Notes under the pieces: model-generated
What the model was told of the DNA's origin: nothing
Seen by the model: only the letters and a program-made list of their open reading frames with translations
Databases searched by the model: none
Shown: positions 1 to 7,471 of the stretch, one piece after another
How the letters are laid out: every line of letters begins with the position of its first letter
Numbering within the stretch: position 1 is the first letter of the stretch
Translations under genes and position numbers: made by a program
DNA from: Verrucomicrobiota bacterium
GTDB lineage: Bacteria; Verrucomicrobiota; Verrucomicrobiia; Verrucomicrobiales; Akkermansiaceae
Length of the DNA stretch: 64,000 nt
Direction of reading: 5' to 3'
Assembly: GCA_030835305.1 (NCBI GenBank)
Contig: JAURPJ010000097.1
Coordinates: forward strand, 1-64,000

Positions 1-449
1 AGAATATTGAGCCATTTTGTTTTTTCTTTGTCGAACAATGTTGCGACCACCGGGTTAATGAATGCTTCGACCGTTCCGTTTCCTAAGGCCAAAATCAAGC
101 CCCCCCAAAGGAGAAGGCTCTTCGCCAGTTCAGGGTTAGTGTCAGCAACGGAGAGACCATAAATCCCCATGATTCCCCAGATAATCTGGGAAGCTGCTGC
201 GAAGATCATCGCAAATTTGTATCCAACTTTATCGATGATAAGGCTGAACAAAATGATACTGATCGCAAATGGCCATACTTGAATCCCTTTGAAAATCCCA
301 ACCTCGGCCTCATCGAGACCCAAAAGCCCCTGAGTGATCTCTGGATCATCTAGAAGGAACATTCGCGTAATAAATCCAAACGCCGTCGTAATCAGGGCAA
401 TGAAACAGCCCCAGAATAGGGCCATGCTTGGTTTGTCCTTGTCGCTCAT
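1..449 (-). CDS. MFS transporter, N-terminal part (runs off the window)
   Basis: The reading frame on the minus strand starts with ATG at 449 (MSDKDKPSMALFWGCF) and stays open to the window edge, giving about 149 residues. It shows a short charged N-terminus and then hydrophobic segments alternating with short loops, for example around LFWGCFIALITTAFGF, FAISIILFSLIIDKVGYK and FAMIFAAASQIIWGIMG. The DKVGYKF stretch after the second segment resembles the conserved loop 2-3 of major facilitator transporters, and a segment ending in GNGTVEAFINP follows. The protein would be an inner-membrane secondary transporter. The substrate cannot be told from this part, although sugar:cation symporters and nucleoside or peptide permeases have similar starts. 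Family assignment is by motif only, and the C-terminal half lies outside the window. Confidence 0.75.
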   Translation of the reverse strand, partial: MSDKDKPSMALFWGCFIALITTAFGFITRMFLLDDPEITQGLLGLDEAEVGIFKGIQVWPFAISIILFSLIIDKVGYKFAMIFAAASQIIWGIMGIYGLSVADTNPELAKSLLLWGGLILALGNGTVEAFINPVVATLFDKEKTKWLNI

Positions 450-580
450 ATCTTAATTGTTTAGTTCGATTGCTGTCTCCCGTCTGCGGGTATTTCCTGT
501 CAGCGGGATTTGCTTAGTCTGTTCAATTTATCCCACAAGACAAGAAAAGGATTGGCATAATTCTGCTACGAGCCTGAACA

Positions 581-612
581 AAAAAAGTGGCAGCTCCGAG
601 TACGGAGGTGCC
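581..612 (-). terminator. Rho-independent terminator downstream of cimA
   Basis: The hairpin has arms GGCAGCTCCG and CGGAGGTGCC (one mismatch) and loop AGTA at 589-612. Read leftward it is followed by a run of seven T (the A run at 580-586 of the plus strand). It lies about 200 bases past the cimA stop and before the start region of the leftward MFS gene. The rest of 450-816 holds no reading frame or other signal I can support. Confidence 0.65.
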
Positions 613-816
613 GCTCTTTCGTAAGGTCCCCCGTCCAGACGATTTCTCGATTTTAGACCGGAAGGTGATTAAATTTAGTCAGACCCTATTGAGCCTGACC
701 GGGTCATCGGAATGACCTTTTGTTTCCCTTGCGGGACAAATGGTTCGTAGGTGTTATATATAAACCCTCGAAAAGTTGTCGATTTTCCTGCGGGGGCACA
801 AGTTAAAAACCGATTT

Positions 817-2391
817 TTAAGCAGAAGTCTTTTGCAAAAAGAGATCCAGCCCATCGGTCAGGGCAATCCAGCTGGCCTCGATGATACTGTCGGAGACCCC
901 AACCGTCCCCCAGGTAGTCTCACCGTCGGTATGGACAATCAAGACACGGGTCTTCGCCGCCGTCGCCTCTGCCCCATCGATGATACGAACCTTGTAATCA
1001 ATGAGTTGAACATTCTCAAGCTGAGGAAAAAAAGGCATCAGGGCCTTCCGCAGCGCGCCATCGAGGGCATTCACCACCCCGTGACCGGCGGAAACGGTGT
1101 GGCTGGTTTCTTCGCCAACATCCAGCTTCACGGTGGCCTCACAAACCGGAACATTACCATCCTTATACTGCCGGAAAGAACACTGATATTCGTGCAGATG
1201 CCACCTCCGAGGAGATTTACCGAGCATCCGGCGCACCAAAAGCTCCAGCGAACCACCGGCGGCTTCGAAGGAATAACCGGTTTGCTCGAGTGCTTTCACC
1301 TCGGTCAAAATCGCCTTGGCTTCGTCACTCCCCTTTTCCAGATGAATCCCAAGCTGCTCGGCCTTCATCAGGATATTCGACTGCCCGGAAAGCTCGCTGA
1401 CCAGGATTTGCTGCTCATTCCCAACCTGACCCGGCTCGATGTGCTCATAGGTCCGCGCCAGTTTCTGGACCGCGTTGACGTGCATTCCACCCTTGTGGGC
1501 AAAAGCTGTCCGCCCGACGAACGCGGCGCGCGCGAAGTGAGGATTATTGGACACGTCGTCCACAAAAAACGATAGATCCCGCATTCCAGAAACATCGGTT
1601 ACGGCCTTCCGTCCCATCTTAAGTTCAAGAATCGGAATGACCGAAGTGAGGTTGCAGTTGCCGGTCCTCTCTCCGTAACCGTTGATCGTTCCCTGAACCT
1701 GCGTCGCACCGGCATCGACCGAAGCAATCGCATTGGCAACCCCAAGCTCGCAATCATTGTGAGTGTGAATTCCAAGAGGAACCTCGGGAAAGGCCTCACG
1801 CACGATACGACTCATCTCGGCAATCTCCGAAGGAAGGCAGCCCCCGTTGGTATCGCAGAGCACCAGCCAATCGGCCCCGCCCTCCACCGCAGCCTGCAAG
1901 GTGGCCATGGCATGTTCGCCTCCATCCTTATATCCGTCAAAAAAGTGCTCGGCATCGTAGACGACTTCGCGCCCCGCTTCCTTTAAATAGCGACAGGTAT
2001 CCCTGATCATGGCCTGATTTTCTTCTGCGGTCGTGCGAAGAACCTCGGTCACCTGTAACTCCCAGCTTTTCCCAAAAATGGTGATCACCGGGGTATTGGC
2101 ATCAATCAAAAGCTGAACCTGGGGATCATCTTCGACCGCCAAATCAGCCCGTCGGGTGGACCCAAAGGCTGCAATTTTGGCGTGATTCCAGGTCTCCTGC
2201 GCCGCCGCCTTGAAAAACTCGATGTCCTTGGGGTTCGACCCGGGCCATCCGCCCTCAATGTAGTCCACCCCGAATTCGTCCAACCTCTTGGCAATTCGGA
2301 TCTTATCGAGGCCGGACAGTGAAAACCCCTCGCCCTGGGTGCCATCGCGCAACGTGGTGTCGTAAATGCGGACTCTTTCTTGTTCGCTCAT
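817..2391 (-). CDS. cimA: Citramalate synthase (CimA)
   Basis: The enzyme condenses pyruvate with acetyl-CoA to (R)-citramalate, the first step of the threonine-independent route to isoleucine. The protein has 524 residues, the usual length for the CimA branch of the alpha-isopropylmalate synthase family. The HMGL-type TIM barrel opens with YDTTLRDGTQGEG (residues 10-22; D11 is a metal ligand) and carries the metal-binding HTH of GIHTHNDCELG near 208-217. The GGWPGSNPKD segment at 47-56 is typical of citramalate rather than isopropylmalate synthase. The last 130 residues form the regulatory LeuA dimer domain, where isoleucine feedback normally acts. It stands alone, with no leu genes beside it. 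Homocitrate synthase is a less likely alternative. Function is inferred from family motifs. Confidence 0.92.
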   Translation of the reverse strand: MSEQERVRIYDTTLRDGTQGEGFSLSGLDKIRIAKRLDEFGVDYIEGGWPGSNPKDIEFFKAAAQETWNHAKIAAFGSTRRADLAVEDDPQVQLLIDANTPVITIFGKSWELQVTEVLRTTAEENQAMIRDTCRYLKEAGREVVYDAEHFFDGYKDGGEHAMATLQAAVEGGADWLVLCDTNGGCLPSEIAEMSRIVREAFPEVPLGIHTHNDCELGVANAIASVDAGATQVQGTINGYGERTGNCNLTSVIPILELKMGRKAVTDVSGMRDLSFFVDDVSNNPHFARAAFVGRTAFAHKGGMHVNAVQKLARTYEHIEPGQVGNEQQILVSELSGQSNILMKAEQLGIHLEKGSDEAKAILTEVKALEQTGYSFEAAGGSLELLVRRMLGKSPRRWHLHEYQCSFRQYKDGNVPVCEATVKLDVGEETSHTVSAGHGVVNALDGALRKALMPFFPQLENVQLIDYKVRIIDGAEATAAKTRVLIVHTDGETTWGTVGVSDSIIEASWIALTDGLDLFLQKTSA

Positions 2392-2489
2392 CGTGTGTGT
2401 CTGATCAGATCAACCGGCGGATCTGATGAACCAACCGGAGCGCCGACAAAATGGCTCGCCAGCCAGTCGGTGGCAAGAGTAAGAGTTCC

Positions 2490-3644
2490 CTAGTTCAATG
2501 GAGGTGGTATTGAAGCCGGCATCCTATTCTTCGACGACATCATTTTCTTGATGGCGACCAGGCAGGCAATCGCCACTGCGAGCAAACTGATCCCAAGAAA
2601 CGGACGGAAGAACATCCAACTGATAGCGATGACTACAAAGCTGATTGCAATCGAGAGAAGGAAGGCACCCAGCGCGCTCACCCCTCCCACGAGGCTTCCA
2701 AGGAATGGCAACACATCCGCCAGGACCGAAAGCGGCTTCAAAATCAGCAGAAAACCCAAGAACATAATCAGCACTCCACCTCCCCGGAGCGCCCAACGCA
2801 GATTTTTCGCCTTCTTCTCTTCGCCGGACACGACCTCCTCGGCAGAAAGTAATCCTTCATAAAGGAGAAGTTTCGTCTTTCCGGTTTCCGATTCGTAGGT
2901 GGTGAAACTATCCCCCTTCTGGACTGCCATGACACTGACGTCACCTGGTTTGGTGAGAGAAAACGAAACCTTTTCATCGCCGATCTTGGGCTCATCCGGC
3001 TTTCCAGAGAAAAAGACCCCGCCCTGTAATCGACCGCCCTTCTTCAACCCTTCCGGCAATTCCTGAAGAGGATAAGGTTCTTCCCACGAAATTTGCGAAG
3101 TCAGACCGTCCGAAAGCTTGAAGACACCTAGCGTGACTGTGGCCGCTTGAGACATTCCACTTCCATACTTTTGCTCCTTTGCGTTATCGTGGTCCGATTG
3201 CTTAAACTTTGAGGAATCGACAGACTCTTTCACCCACTTTTTTTCATAAGTGTAAGTCGTCACCGTCTCCTCGCCGCCACCGAGCTTTTTCTTCTTCTCG
3301 GATTTCTTCTTTTCCACCCACTGATAGATCTCGGCATTCCAGCTCAATCGAATTGCGTTCTCCTCAATCCCAAACTGCTCGTTTCTCACGAGATCTTCAG
3401 TTTCGGCGCGGCCATTCAGGTGCACTAGCTCACCCTCATTTGCAGAATCGACGGAATCTGCGGAAACACTCACCACCTTGTCAGAAATTTCCCGATTGGT
3501 TTTGAGATCTTGAACGGCATTACGCTCATTGAGCACTAGCATCACCAATGACACTATCAGAAGAACCAAGCCCACCAAGATTCCCTTGATCGACGAGCCG
3601 AGCCTTCCCAGCCAGCCGACACTAGTCGTTTCTGTGAATGACAT
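2490..3644 (-). CDS. TMEM43-family membrane protein
   Basis: The 384-residue protein has the layout of the TMEM43/LUMA family (DUF1625). There is one transmembrane helix near residues 19-40 (SIKGILVGLVLLIVSLVML), then NERNAV, a long extracytoplasmic domain of about 240 residues, and three or four hydrophobic segments at the C-terminus (about 285-370). A lysine-rich stretch (EKKKSEKKKKLGG) sits near 108-122. TMEM43 is known in animals as an inner nuclear membrane protein. Its bacterial relatives have no established function. The start at 3644 has AGGAGG directly abutting the ATG, unusually close, but no better downstream start exists. It appears to be a single-gene unit. I know the family but not the role here. 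Confidence 0.75.
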   Translation of the reverse strand: MSFTETTSVGWLGRLGSSIKGILVGLVLLIVSLVMLVLNERNAVQDLKTNREISDKVVSVSADSVDSANEGELVHLNGRAETEDLVRNEQFGIEENAIRLSWNAEIYQWVEKKKSEKKKKLGGGEETVTTYTYEKKWVKESVDSSKFKQSDHDNAKEQKYGSGMSQAATVTLGVFKLSDGLTSQISWEEPYPLQELPEGLKKGGRLQGGVFFSGKPDEPKIGDEKVSFSLTKPGDVSVMAVQKGDSFTTYESETGKTKLLLYEGLLSAEEVVSGEEKKAKNLRWALRGGGVLIMFLGFLLILKPLSVLADVLPFLGSLVGGVSALGAFLLSIAISFVVIAISWMFFRPFLGISLLAVAIACLVAIKKMMSSKNRMPASIPPPLN

Positions 3645-3899
3645 CCTCCTCAGCTATCTGGTTGAAGAATTAAGACAAGGAGGAACGACCAGCAATTCGA
3701 AGGTCTTGAGGGGCAGCTTTTGAAAAACCAAATTCGCCCGTTTCAGCCATCGAGACCATTGAATTGTTCGCCTTCATGGAAGTCGCCGACGAAAGGAAAG
3801 TCCGGGGAGGTCAAAGACGTTTTCAATAAGGCCTCAAGAAAATAGACCCCAGATCTCTAAACCAACATTCTACGCCTTTATCGGTTGTCCCATCGCCCC

Positions 3900-3916
3900 T
3901 TGGCACAATCTTTGCA
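3900..3916 (+). promoter_or_regulatory. Sigma-54 (-24/-12) promoter
   Basis: TTGGCACAATCTTTGCA fits the sigma-54 consensus TGGCAC-N5-TTGC, with GG at 3902-3903 and GC at 3914-3915 at the required 10-base spacing. It points right, away from the TMEM43-like gene and toward the terminator at 3986. No reading frame follows it before that terminator. No other site in the window matches this well. Initiation would be expected about 12 bases downstream of the GC, near 3927. Confidence 0.55.
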
Positions 3917-3926
3917 GGGTGTTCAG

Positions 3927-4017
3927 GACCTCTTGATTTTTCCAGTTACAGCAGGGCAATCTCAAGTCTGGAGTCTTCGCCACGTAAAAAGGGGAGCCGG
4001 TTGGCTCCCCTTTTTAA
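3927..4017 (+). ncRNA. Candidate sigma-54-dependent small RNA, about 90 nt
   Basis: The candidate is the stretch between the predicted start of the sigma-54 promoter and the strong terminator at 3986-4015. It contains no start-stop frame of useful length with a ribosome binding site. The transcript would consist of about 60 unstructured bases plus the terminator stem. It converges on the 3' end of the TorF-like gene and shares its terminator. There is no similarity to an RNA family I can recognise. The evidence is the promoter-terminator pairing alone, so it is an inference. Confidence 0.35.
3986..4015. terminator. Bidirectional Rho-independent terminator
   Basis: AAAAAGGGGAGCC and GGCTCCCCTTTTT form a perfect 13-bp stem around a GGTT tetraloop. 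It has an A run on one side and a T run on the other, so it works in both directions. It ends the leftward TorF-like gene and would also end a rightward transcript from the sigma-54 promoter at 3900. The rest of the 410-base gap 3645-4053 has no gene that I can see. Confidence 0.9.
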
Positions 4018-4053
4018 TTAGTGAAATAAGGTAGAAAAAACTACTCAAGAAGT

Positions 4054-4815
4054 CTAGAGGCCAAACGAAAGAGAGGCTCCGATGACGGTCTCGTCTTCGG
4101 TCGCGGGAGTGTCGGTAATCACGTGAGTGACACCGACGCTTGCGTTGGCGTTGTCGGCAAGGCTGATATTAAGAGTAGCAGAGAGAGAAACGAAGTCTAC
4201 GTCTTCAAGAGCTCCCACAAAAGGGTCTTTATTCCAGTTACCATAGGTCGCTCCGATGGTAGCCGAAGCATTATCTACAACATCAACAGAGTAGCTTGCG
4301 GCAACTTCATAGTAAGTATCACCAGTCCAATTATCTGTGGTGTTGAAGAAAGCAGTCGCGCTGACATCAATGCACGCGATGGAGCCTGACAAACCAGTGT
4401 AGATCTCAAGACGATCGGCAAGAGAACCAACAATGTCATACGAAGTGCTAATTACCCCTACGTTGAGATCAATATTTCCTCCGAGACCTTTGGTGAGGCC
4501 CGCACTAATTCTGGTCTCATCAACGCCGACCACTCCATCTGGGGCCAAACCCAACACCCCAGCGGTTATACCACCCAATGTTGAACCTAGGTCAAGGTTA
4601 CTAGATCCGTGGAACAATCCAACGTTCCAGTCGAGACCGGCGGCGGTTCCGGAAACACCAAGGTTTAGGCTAACCTGATCATCACCGAGATTAAGACCAC
4701 GGTAAACATACTCGGAGGAATAACCCGCGGAGATACTACTCTCGACATCAGCGCTGGCAAAACCAACAAGTGAAAAAGAGAGCCCAGCTATTGACAGTGT
4801 TTTATTTAAACTCAT
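4054..4815 (-). CDS. TorF-like putative outer-membrane porin
   Basis: This is a secreted beta-rich protein of 253 residues from the chosen start. The signal peptide MSLNKTLSIAGLSFSLVGFASA ends in an AxA-like site. It is followed by VESSISAGYSSEYVYRGLNLGDD, which resembles the opening strand of TorF-type putative porins (TIGR02001: S-x-Y-x-x-R-G). The rest is a series of amphipathic strands of alternating polarity, ending in VIGASLSFGL with a C-terminal hydrophobic-aromatic pattern typical of outer-membrane barrels. An upstream ATG at 4842 would add MKFVHTALD, which disrupts the signal peptide, so 4815 is preferred, although neither site has a clear Shine-Dalgarno. It is transcribed alone and ends at the 3986-4015 terminator. 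Substrate unknown. Confidence 0.6.
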   Translation of the reverse strand: MSLNKTLSIAGLSFSLVGFASADVESSISAGYSSEYVYRGLNLGDDQVSLNLGVSGTAAGLDWNVGLFHGSSNLDLGSTLGGITAGVLGLAPDGVVGVDETRISAGLTKGLGGNIDLNVGVISTSYDIVGSLADRLEIYTGLSGSIACIDVSATAFFNTTDNWTGDTYYEVAASYSVDVVDNASATIGATYGNWNKDPFVGALEDVDFVSLSATLNISLADNANASVGVTHVITDTPATEDETVIGASLSFGL

Positions 4816-5013
4816 ATCGAGGGCGGTATGAACAAATTTCATTGGATCGTCAAGTATAATTCATCAATTATTCTTAAATATTTTGGCCCCAGTGAATTAA
4901 GCACCGCCCCATTTGCCTCAGGATAAATCTAATCCATTAACGGAAAGTGAATTTGACCGCCGCCAGAAAAAGTGGTCCATCTTGAGCGAGAGGATTTGGT
5001 GAAATCCAACTCC

Positions 5014-5206
5014 TAGAAATGAATAAGCAAAAGAGACACAAACCCGAAGAAATCATCCTGTTGCTGAGTGAATTCGACAGTGGAGGCCTATGTCAGGAGA
5101 GCTTTTGCCAGCAAAAACAGATCTCGGTGGCCACGCTGAACTGGTGGCGAAAGAAGCTCGGAATGATTTCTTCGGGTTTGTGTCTCTTTTGCTTATTCAT
5201 TTTCTA
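5014..5206. repeat. Long inverted repeat inside an IS66-type relic
   Basis: Bases 5019-5056 are the exact reverse complement of 5163-5200 (38 of 38). The match extends outward over TAGAAA with one extra A, giving arms 5014-5056 and 5163-5206 separated by about 106 bases. The left arm is the first 13 codons of the transposase-like frame and the right arm is the same segment inverted. A transcript could fold into a 38-bp stem. The arrangement looks like a fold-back rearrangement of an insertion-sequence end. Confidence 0.85.
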
Positions 5207-5273
5207 CGATTTGGTTATCCAGCTAGAGTGGTATCAGGACTTTAGTGACCATCTACCCCTTTCTCCCCCATGA
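5019..5273 (+). pseudogene. IS66-type TnpA (helix-turn-helix) remnant
   Basis: The first 50 residues read as a small transposase accessory protein: a basic start (MNKQKRHKPEE) and a helix-turn-helix region with FCQQKQISVATLNWWRKKLG, which resembles TnpA (OrfA) of IS66-family elements. After WRKKLG the frame enters the inverted copy of its own 5' end, so residues 51-84 (hydrophobic, SSGLCLFCLFIFYD) are the antisense of the start and not a natural C-terminus. No TnpB or TnpC genes are nearby. This is therefore a truncated, rearranged relic rather than an active element. IS3 OrfA is an alternative family. Confidence 0.6.
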
Positions 5274-5329
5274 ACTCCGCCGAAACCCGTTCTTCACAGC
5301 CTTTCCGCCAAAAGCAAATTCCTAGCAGC
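5256..5329 (+). repeat. 74-bp dispersed direct repeat, copy 1
   Basis: This matches 6855-6928 in the same orientation with four substitutions over 74 bases. It begins CCCCTTTCTCCCCCATGAAC and ends in GCAGC. It starts just inside the end of the TnpA remnant frame. It may be an end of a mobile element or a small non-coding repeat family. The remaining bases to 5518 hold only the terminator at 5449-5479. Confidence 0.8.
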
Positions 5330-5448
5330 GCAGCCAGCAAGGACTAGAGCCGCTGATACGGTCGTAGTTTTCATCATCTCTCCGCTTATCACAATCCACT
5401 CCGTGTCTAAACGAATTTCGAGATCCCTCTATTTATTGAAATGATTTC

Positions 5449-5479
5449 CAAAAAAAAACCGACTGAAATCAGCCGGGTT
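5449..5479 (-). terminator. Rho-independent terminator of the EPAP lipoprotein gene
   Basis: Read leftward, CCGGCTGA and TCAGTCGG pair around TTT (one G-U pair) and are followed by nine T. It sits about 40 bases past the stop at 5519. Confidence 0.8.
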
Positions 5480-5518
5480 GCCTAAAAGGAAACGAATTAA
5501 ATTCGAGAATCCCATAAG

Positions 5519-6142
5519 TTATTCACCAATCTCAAGCTCCTCAGCCCCGTCCTCAAGGCCGTAAATCGCATCAAGCTTGTCTGACATTTCCTTCATTTGC
5601 GGATTATTCATCGCTTCCATAAGAACAGCTCCGATAGCTTCTGCATCAGGATTTTCAGCCATCATTTGAAACATTTTCTGGCCGATCGCTTCGCCTTTAC
5701 CTTCAAAGCTTTCTTTAATCGCCTTCATGGCTTCCTTTTCTTCGTCGGTCGGAGGGTCAAGAGCCTCAGCCGCGGCAAGGACTTCTTTCAAAGTTGCGTT
5801 GGCGCCTTCTATCGTTTTTACAAATGCCTCGGCTGACTTTACATCCGTAATTGACCCCATGCCCTCCATGATAGCTGTCATAGTCTTGGAGACCTTGGTT
5901 CCGAGGTCAGAATGACTGGCGGCTGCTCCTGACTCAGCTGGCTCTGGGGCTGGCTCTGGGGCTGGCTCTGGGGCTGGCTCTGGGGCTGGCTCTGGGGCTG
6001 GCTCTGGGGCTGGCTCTGGGGCTGGCTCAGTTTCCTCAGTTTTTGGTTCTTCGGCAGCTGGTTCTTCTTTCTCTCCACAGGAAATAAAGCCAAAAGGGAG
6101 TATGATTGCAGCGGCAAATGGAAATATAATCTTCAGTTTCAT
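5519..6142 (-). CDS. Lipoprotein with EPAP tandem repeat
   Basis: The start at 6142 gives a 207-residue protein with a lipoprotein signal: MKLKIIFPFAAAIILPFGFISC, with cysteine 22 as the likely lipidation site. The longer frame to 6229 would place 29 charged residues ahead of the signal and is rejected. Next comes an acidic linker and about seven to eight copies of E-P-A-P (residues about 38-70), encoded by a 12-bp tandem repeat. A helical acidic domain follows, in which methionine is common (MEGMG, KMFQMMAENP, MNNPQMKEM). The proline repeat would hold the helical domain away from the membrane. No known domain was recognised. It is a single gene with its own terminator. Confidence 0.8.
   Translation of the reverse strand: MKLKIIFPFAAAIILPFGFISCGEKEEPAAEEPKTEETEPAPEPAPEPAPEPAPEPAPEPAPEPAPEPAESGAAASHSDLGTKVSKTMTAIMEGMGSITDVKSAEAFVKTIEGANATLKEVLAAAEALDPPTDEEKEAMKAIKESFEGKGEAIGQKMFQMMAENPDAEAIGAVLMEAMNNPQMKEMSDKLDAIYGLEDGAEELEIGE
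5936..6027. repeat. 12-bp tandem repeat coding for EPAP
   Basis: The unit TGGCTCTGGGGC (plus strand) is repeated head to tail about 7.5 times with no variation in its core. It encodes Glu-Pro-Ala-Pro in the leftward lipoprotein gene. Because the unit is a multiple of three, changes in copy number would keep the frame. Confidence 0.95.
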
Positions 6143-6321
6143 TAATCTAATTTGCTGATTTCGTCGGAAGTTTACATGAAATTGAAAATTTCGACGAACA
6201 TAAAAATCGATCCTGAAACTTGTCGACACAGACCACTCGGCAAGACGCTCAGTCTCGCATAGAACTTATTTCGAGTTCGGATGAAATTCCCCACCTCTAT
6301 TTTCTGAACGTCCATCCAAAG

Positions 6322-6352
6322 AAAACGGCCACTGTTCCCAGTCGCCGTTTTT
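6322..6352 (-). terminator. Rho-independent terminator of atpC
   Basis: AAAACGGC-G-ACTG and CAGT-G-GCCGTTTT (leftward) pair around GGAA and are followed by a T-rich stretch. It sits 25 bases past the atpC stop. Confidence 0.75.
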
Positions 6353-6376
6353 AAAATTTGAACTGAACGATAAAAA

Positions 6377-6781
6377 TTACAAGCGCTCAAGCTTCAGCTG
6401 GAGCATTGCTTCTGATTTAGCAATGACAATCTGTAACGCTGCCATTTCATCATGGTCAACATTCTCACCAGCCAGTGCGTCCTCCGCTCGCTTCATAGCT
6501 TCCTCAACTTGTTTCTCATCAATGGCATCTTCGCCAATCGCCAGATCAATCAGAACTGCGACTTTATTATCAGCCACTTCAACAAATCCTTCACCAACAG
6601 CAAGCTCTTCGACTTTGCCATCTTTTTTATAGCGAAGCTCTCCTGGAGAAAGTGGCGATACCAAAGCAGCATGTAAATCTAAAACGCCCATCTCACCCTC
6701 ACTCCCAGGCAGATAAACATCATCAATGATATCAGAGAAAATGGTTTTCTCCGGAGTCACGATGTCGAGTTGGAAAGACAT
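6377..6781 (-). CDS. atpC: F-type ATP synthase epsilon subunit
   Basis: This is the 134-residue epsilon subunit of the F1 part of ATP synthase, a cytoplasmic central-stalk protein that couples and inhibits rotation. The N-terminal beta-sandwich begins MSFQLDIVTPEKTIFS and contains the conserved VYLPGSEGEMGVLDLHAALVSPLSPGEL stretch (residues about 22-50). The GFVEVADNKVAVLIDLA strand precedes the helical hairpin (about 85-134). The length is standard. It is unusual that atpD, normally directly upstream, is absent. The gene has about 500 bases of non-coding DNA in front of it and its own terminator behind, so it is a single-gene unit. It could be the only epsilon gene, split from the atp operon, or a second copy. 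Confidence 0.92.
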   Translation of the reverse strand: MSFQLDIVTPEKTIFSDIIDDVYLPGSEGEMGVLDLHAALVSPLSPGELRYKKDGKVEELAVGEGFVEVADNKVAVLIDLAIGEDAIDEKQVEEAMKRAEDALAGENVDHDEMAALQIVIAKSEAMLQLKLERL

Positions 6782-6854
6782 TGATTTTGGATTTCGGATT
6801 CTAGAATTTAGGAGTATTCACACTGGGAACCTTAGCCTTTATCAACCGAATAAC

Positions 6855-6928
6855 CCCCTTTCTCCCCCATGAACTCCGCCGAAACCCGTTCTTCACGGCC
6901 GTTTCGCCAAAAGCAAATTCCTTGCAGC
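6855..6928 (+). repeat. 74-bp dispersed direct repeat, copy 2
   Basis: This is the second copy of the repeat at 5256-5329, with four substitutions and no gaps. It lies 74 bases upstream of the atpC start, in the opposite orientation to that gene. The flanks of the two copies are not alike, so the 74 bases seem to be the full unit. Confidence 0.8.
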
Positions 6929-7241
6929 CAGCTCCAGCCCCAGAGCCAGCCCCCCTCCGTAGACACCAACCGCAGCTAGACAGGCCTCGCAGCCCACGCA
7001 GACAAGATCGATCAATTTTTTTCTCAGCACCCTATTAGATACAGATCAACCCACAAAACGCACCTCCACCGGTGGCGTGTCCCCCCTTCACCGCTGAATC
7101 CCGAACCGCGATTCCTTTATCGACCTTCTCTGACAGGCATACCCCCTTCCTGCTCCACAAGGTCGGAGATTCAGCGAAGCAGGTGCGGGGATTAAACCAG
7201 TGAAGTTGTGTTCACACTAAGCGTTCACACTATGGCTCCCT

Positions 7242-7284
7242 AAAAAAAGGAGAAAGCCCTAAGTCACTGAGACTCAGGGCTTTC
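7242..7284 (-). terminator. Rho-independent terminator of the initiator tRNA gene
   Basis: GAAAGCCCT and AGGGCTTTC pair around a 15-base loop that can extend the stem. Read leftward, the hairpin is followed by TCC and seven T. It begins three bases past the tRNA 3' end. Confidence 0.8.
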
Positions 7285-7286
7285 AT

Positions 7287-7363
<77 letters not shown>

Positions 7364-7471
7364 ATTTTTATAACCACCCCCTGCGGGGCGCGCGGATGCT
7401 AGGCCGATTCGACAGGGACTGCAAGGATTATTTGGTAAAATCCCGGTGATTCGTTAAGACTGGCGCGCGTC

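Larger units (their letters stand above)
6782..7286. other. Non-coding interval upstream of atpC
   Basis: No credible gene was found. The interval holds copy 2 of the 74-bp repeat (6855-6928), the tRNA terminator (7242-7284) and a short direct repeat GTTCACACTA at about 7209 and 7223. The promoter for atpC should lie near 6785-6850, but no clear -35/-10 pair is visible. Confidence 0.6.

Noticed and set aside
551-570. TTGGCATAATTCTGCTA as a second sigma-54 site
   Set aside because: The GG to GC spacing is nine bases rather than ten and two core positions differ. No target follows.
751-1575. Long rightward frame opposite cimA
   Set aside because: It lies wholly antisense to the intact citramalate synthase gene, has no family pattern, and results from the codon bias of cimA.
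5936-6027. Tandem 12-bp repeat as a CRISPR-like array
   Set aside because: Units are head to tail without spacers and lie in frame within a lipoprotein gene as EPAP codons.
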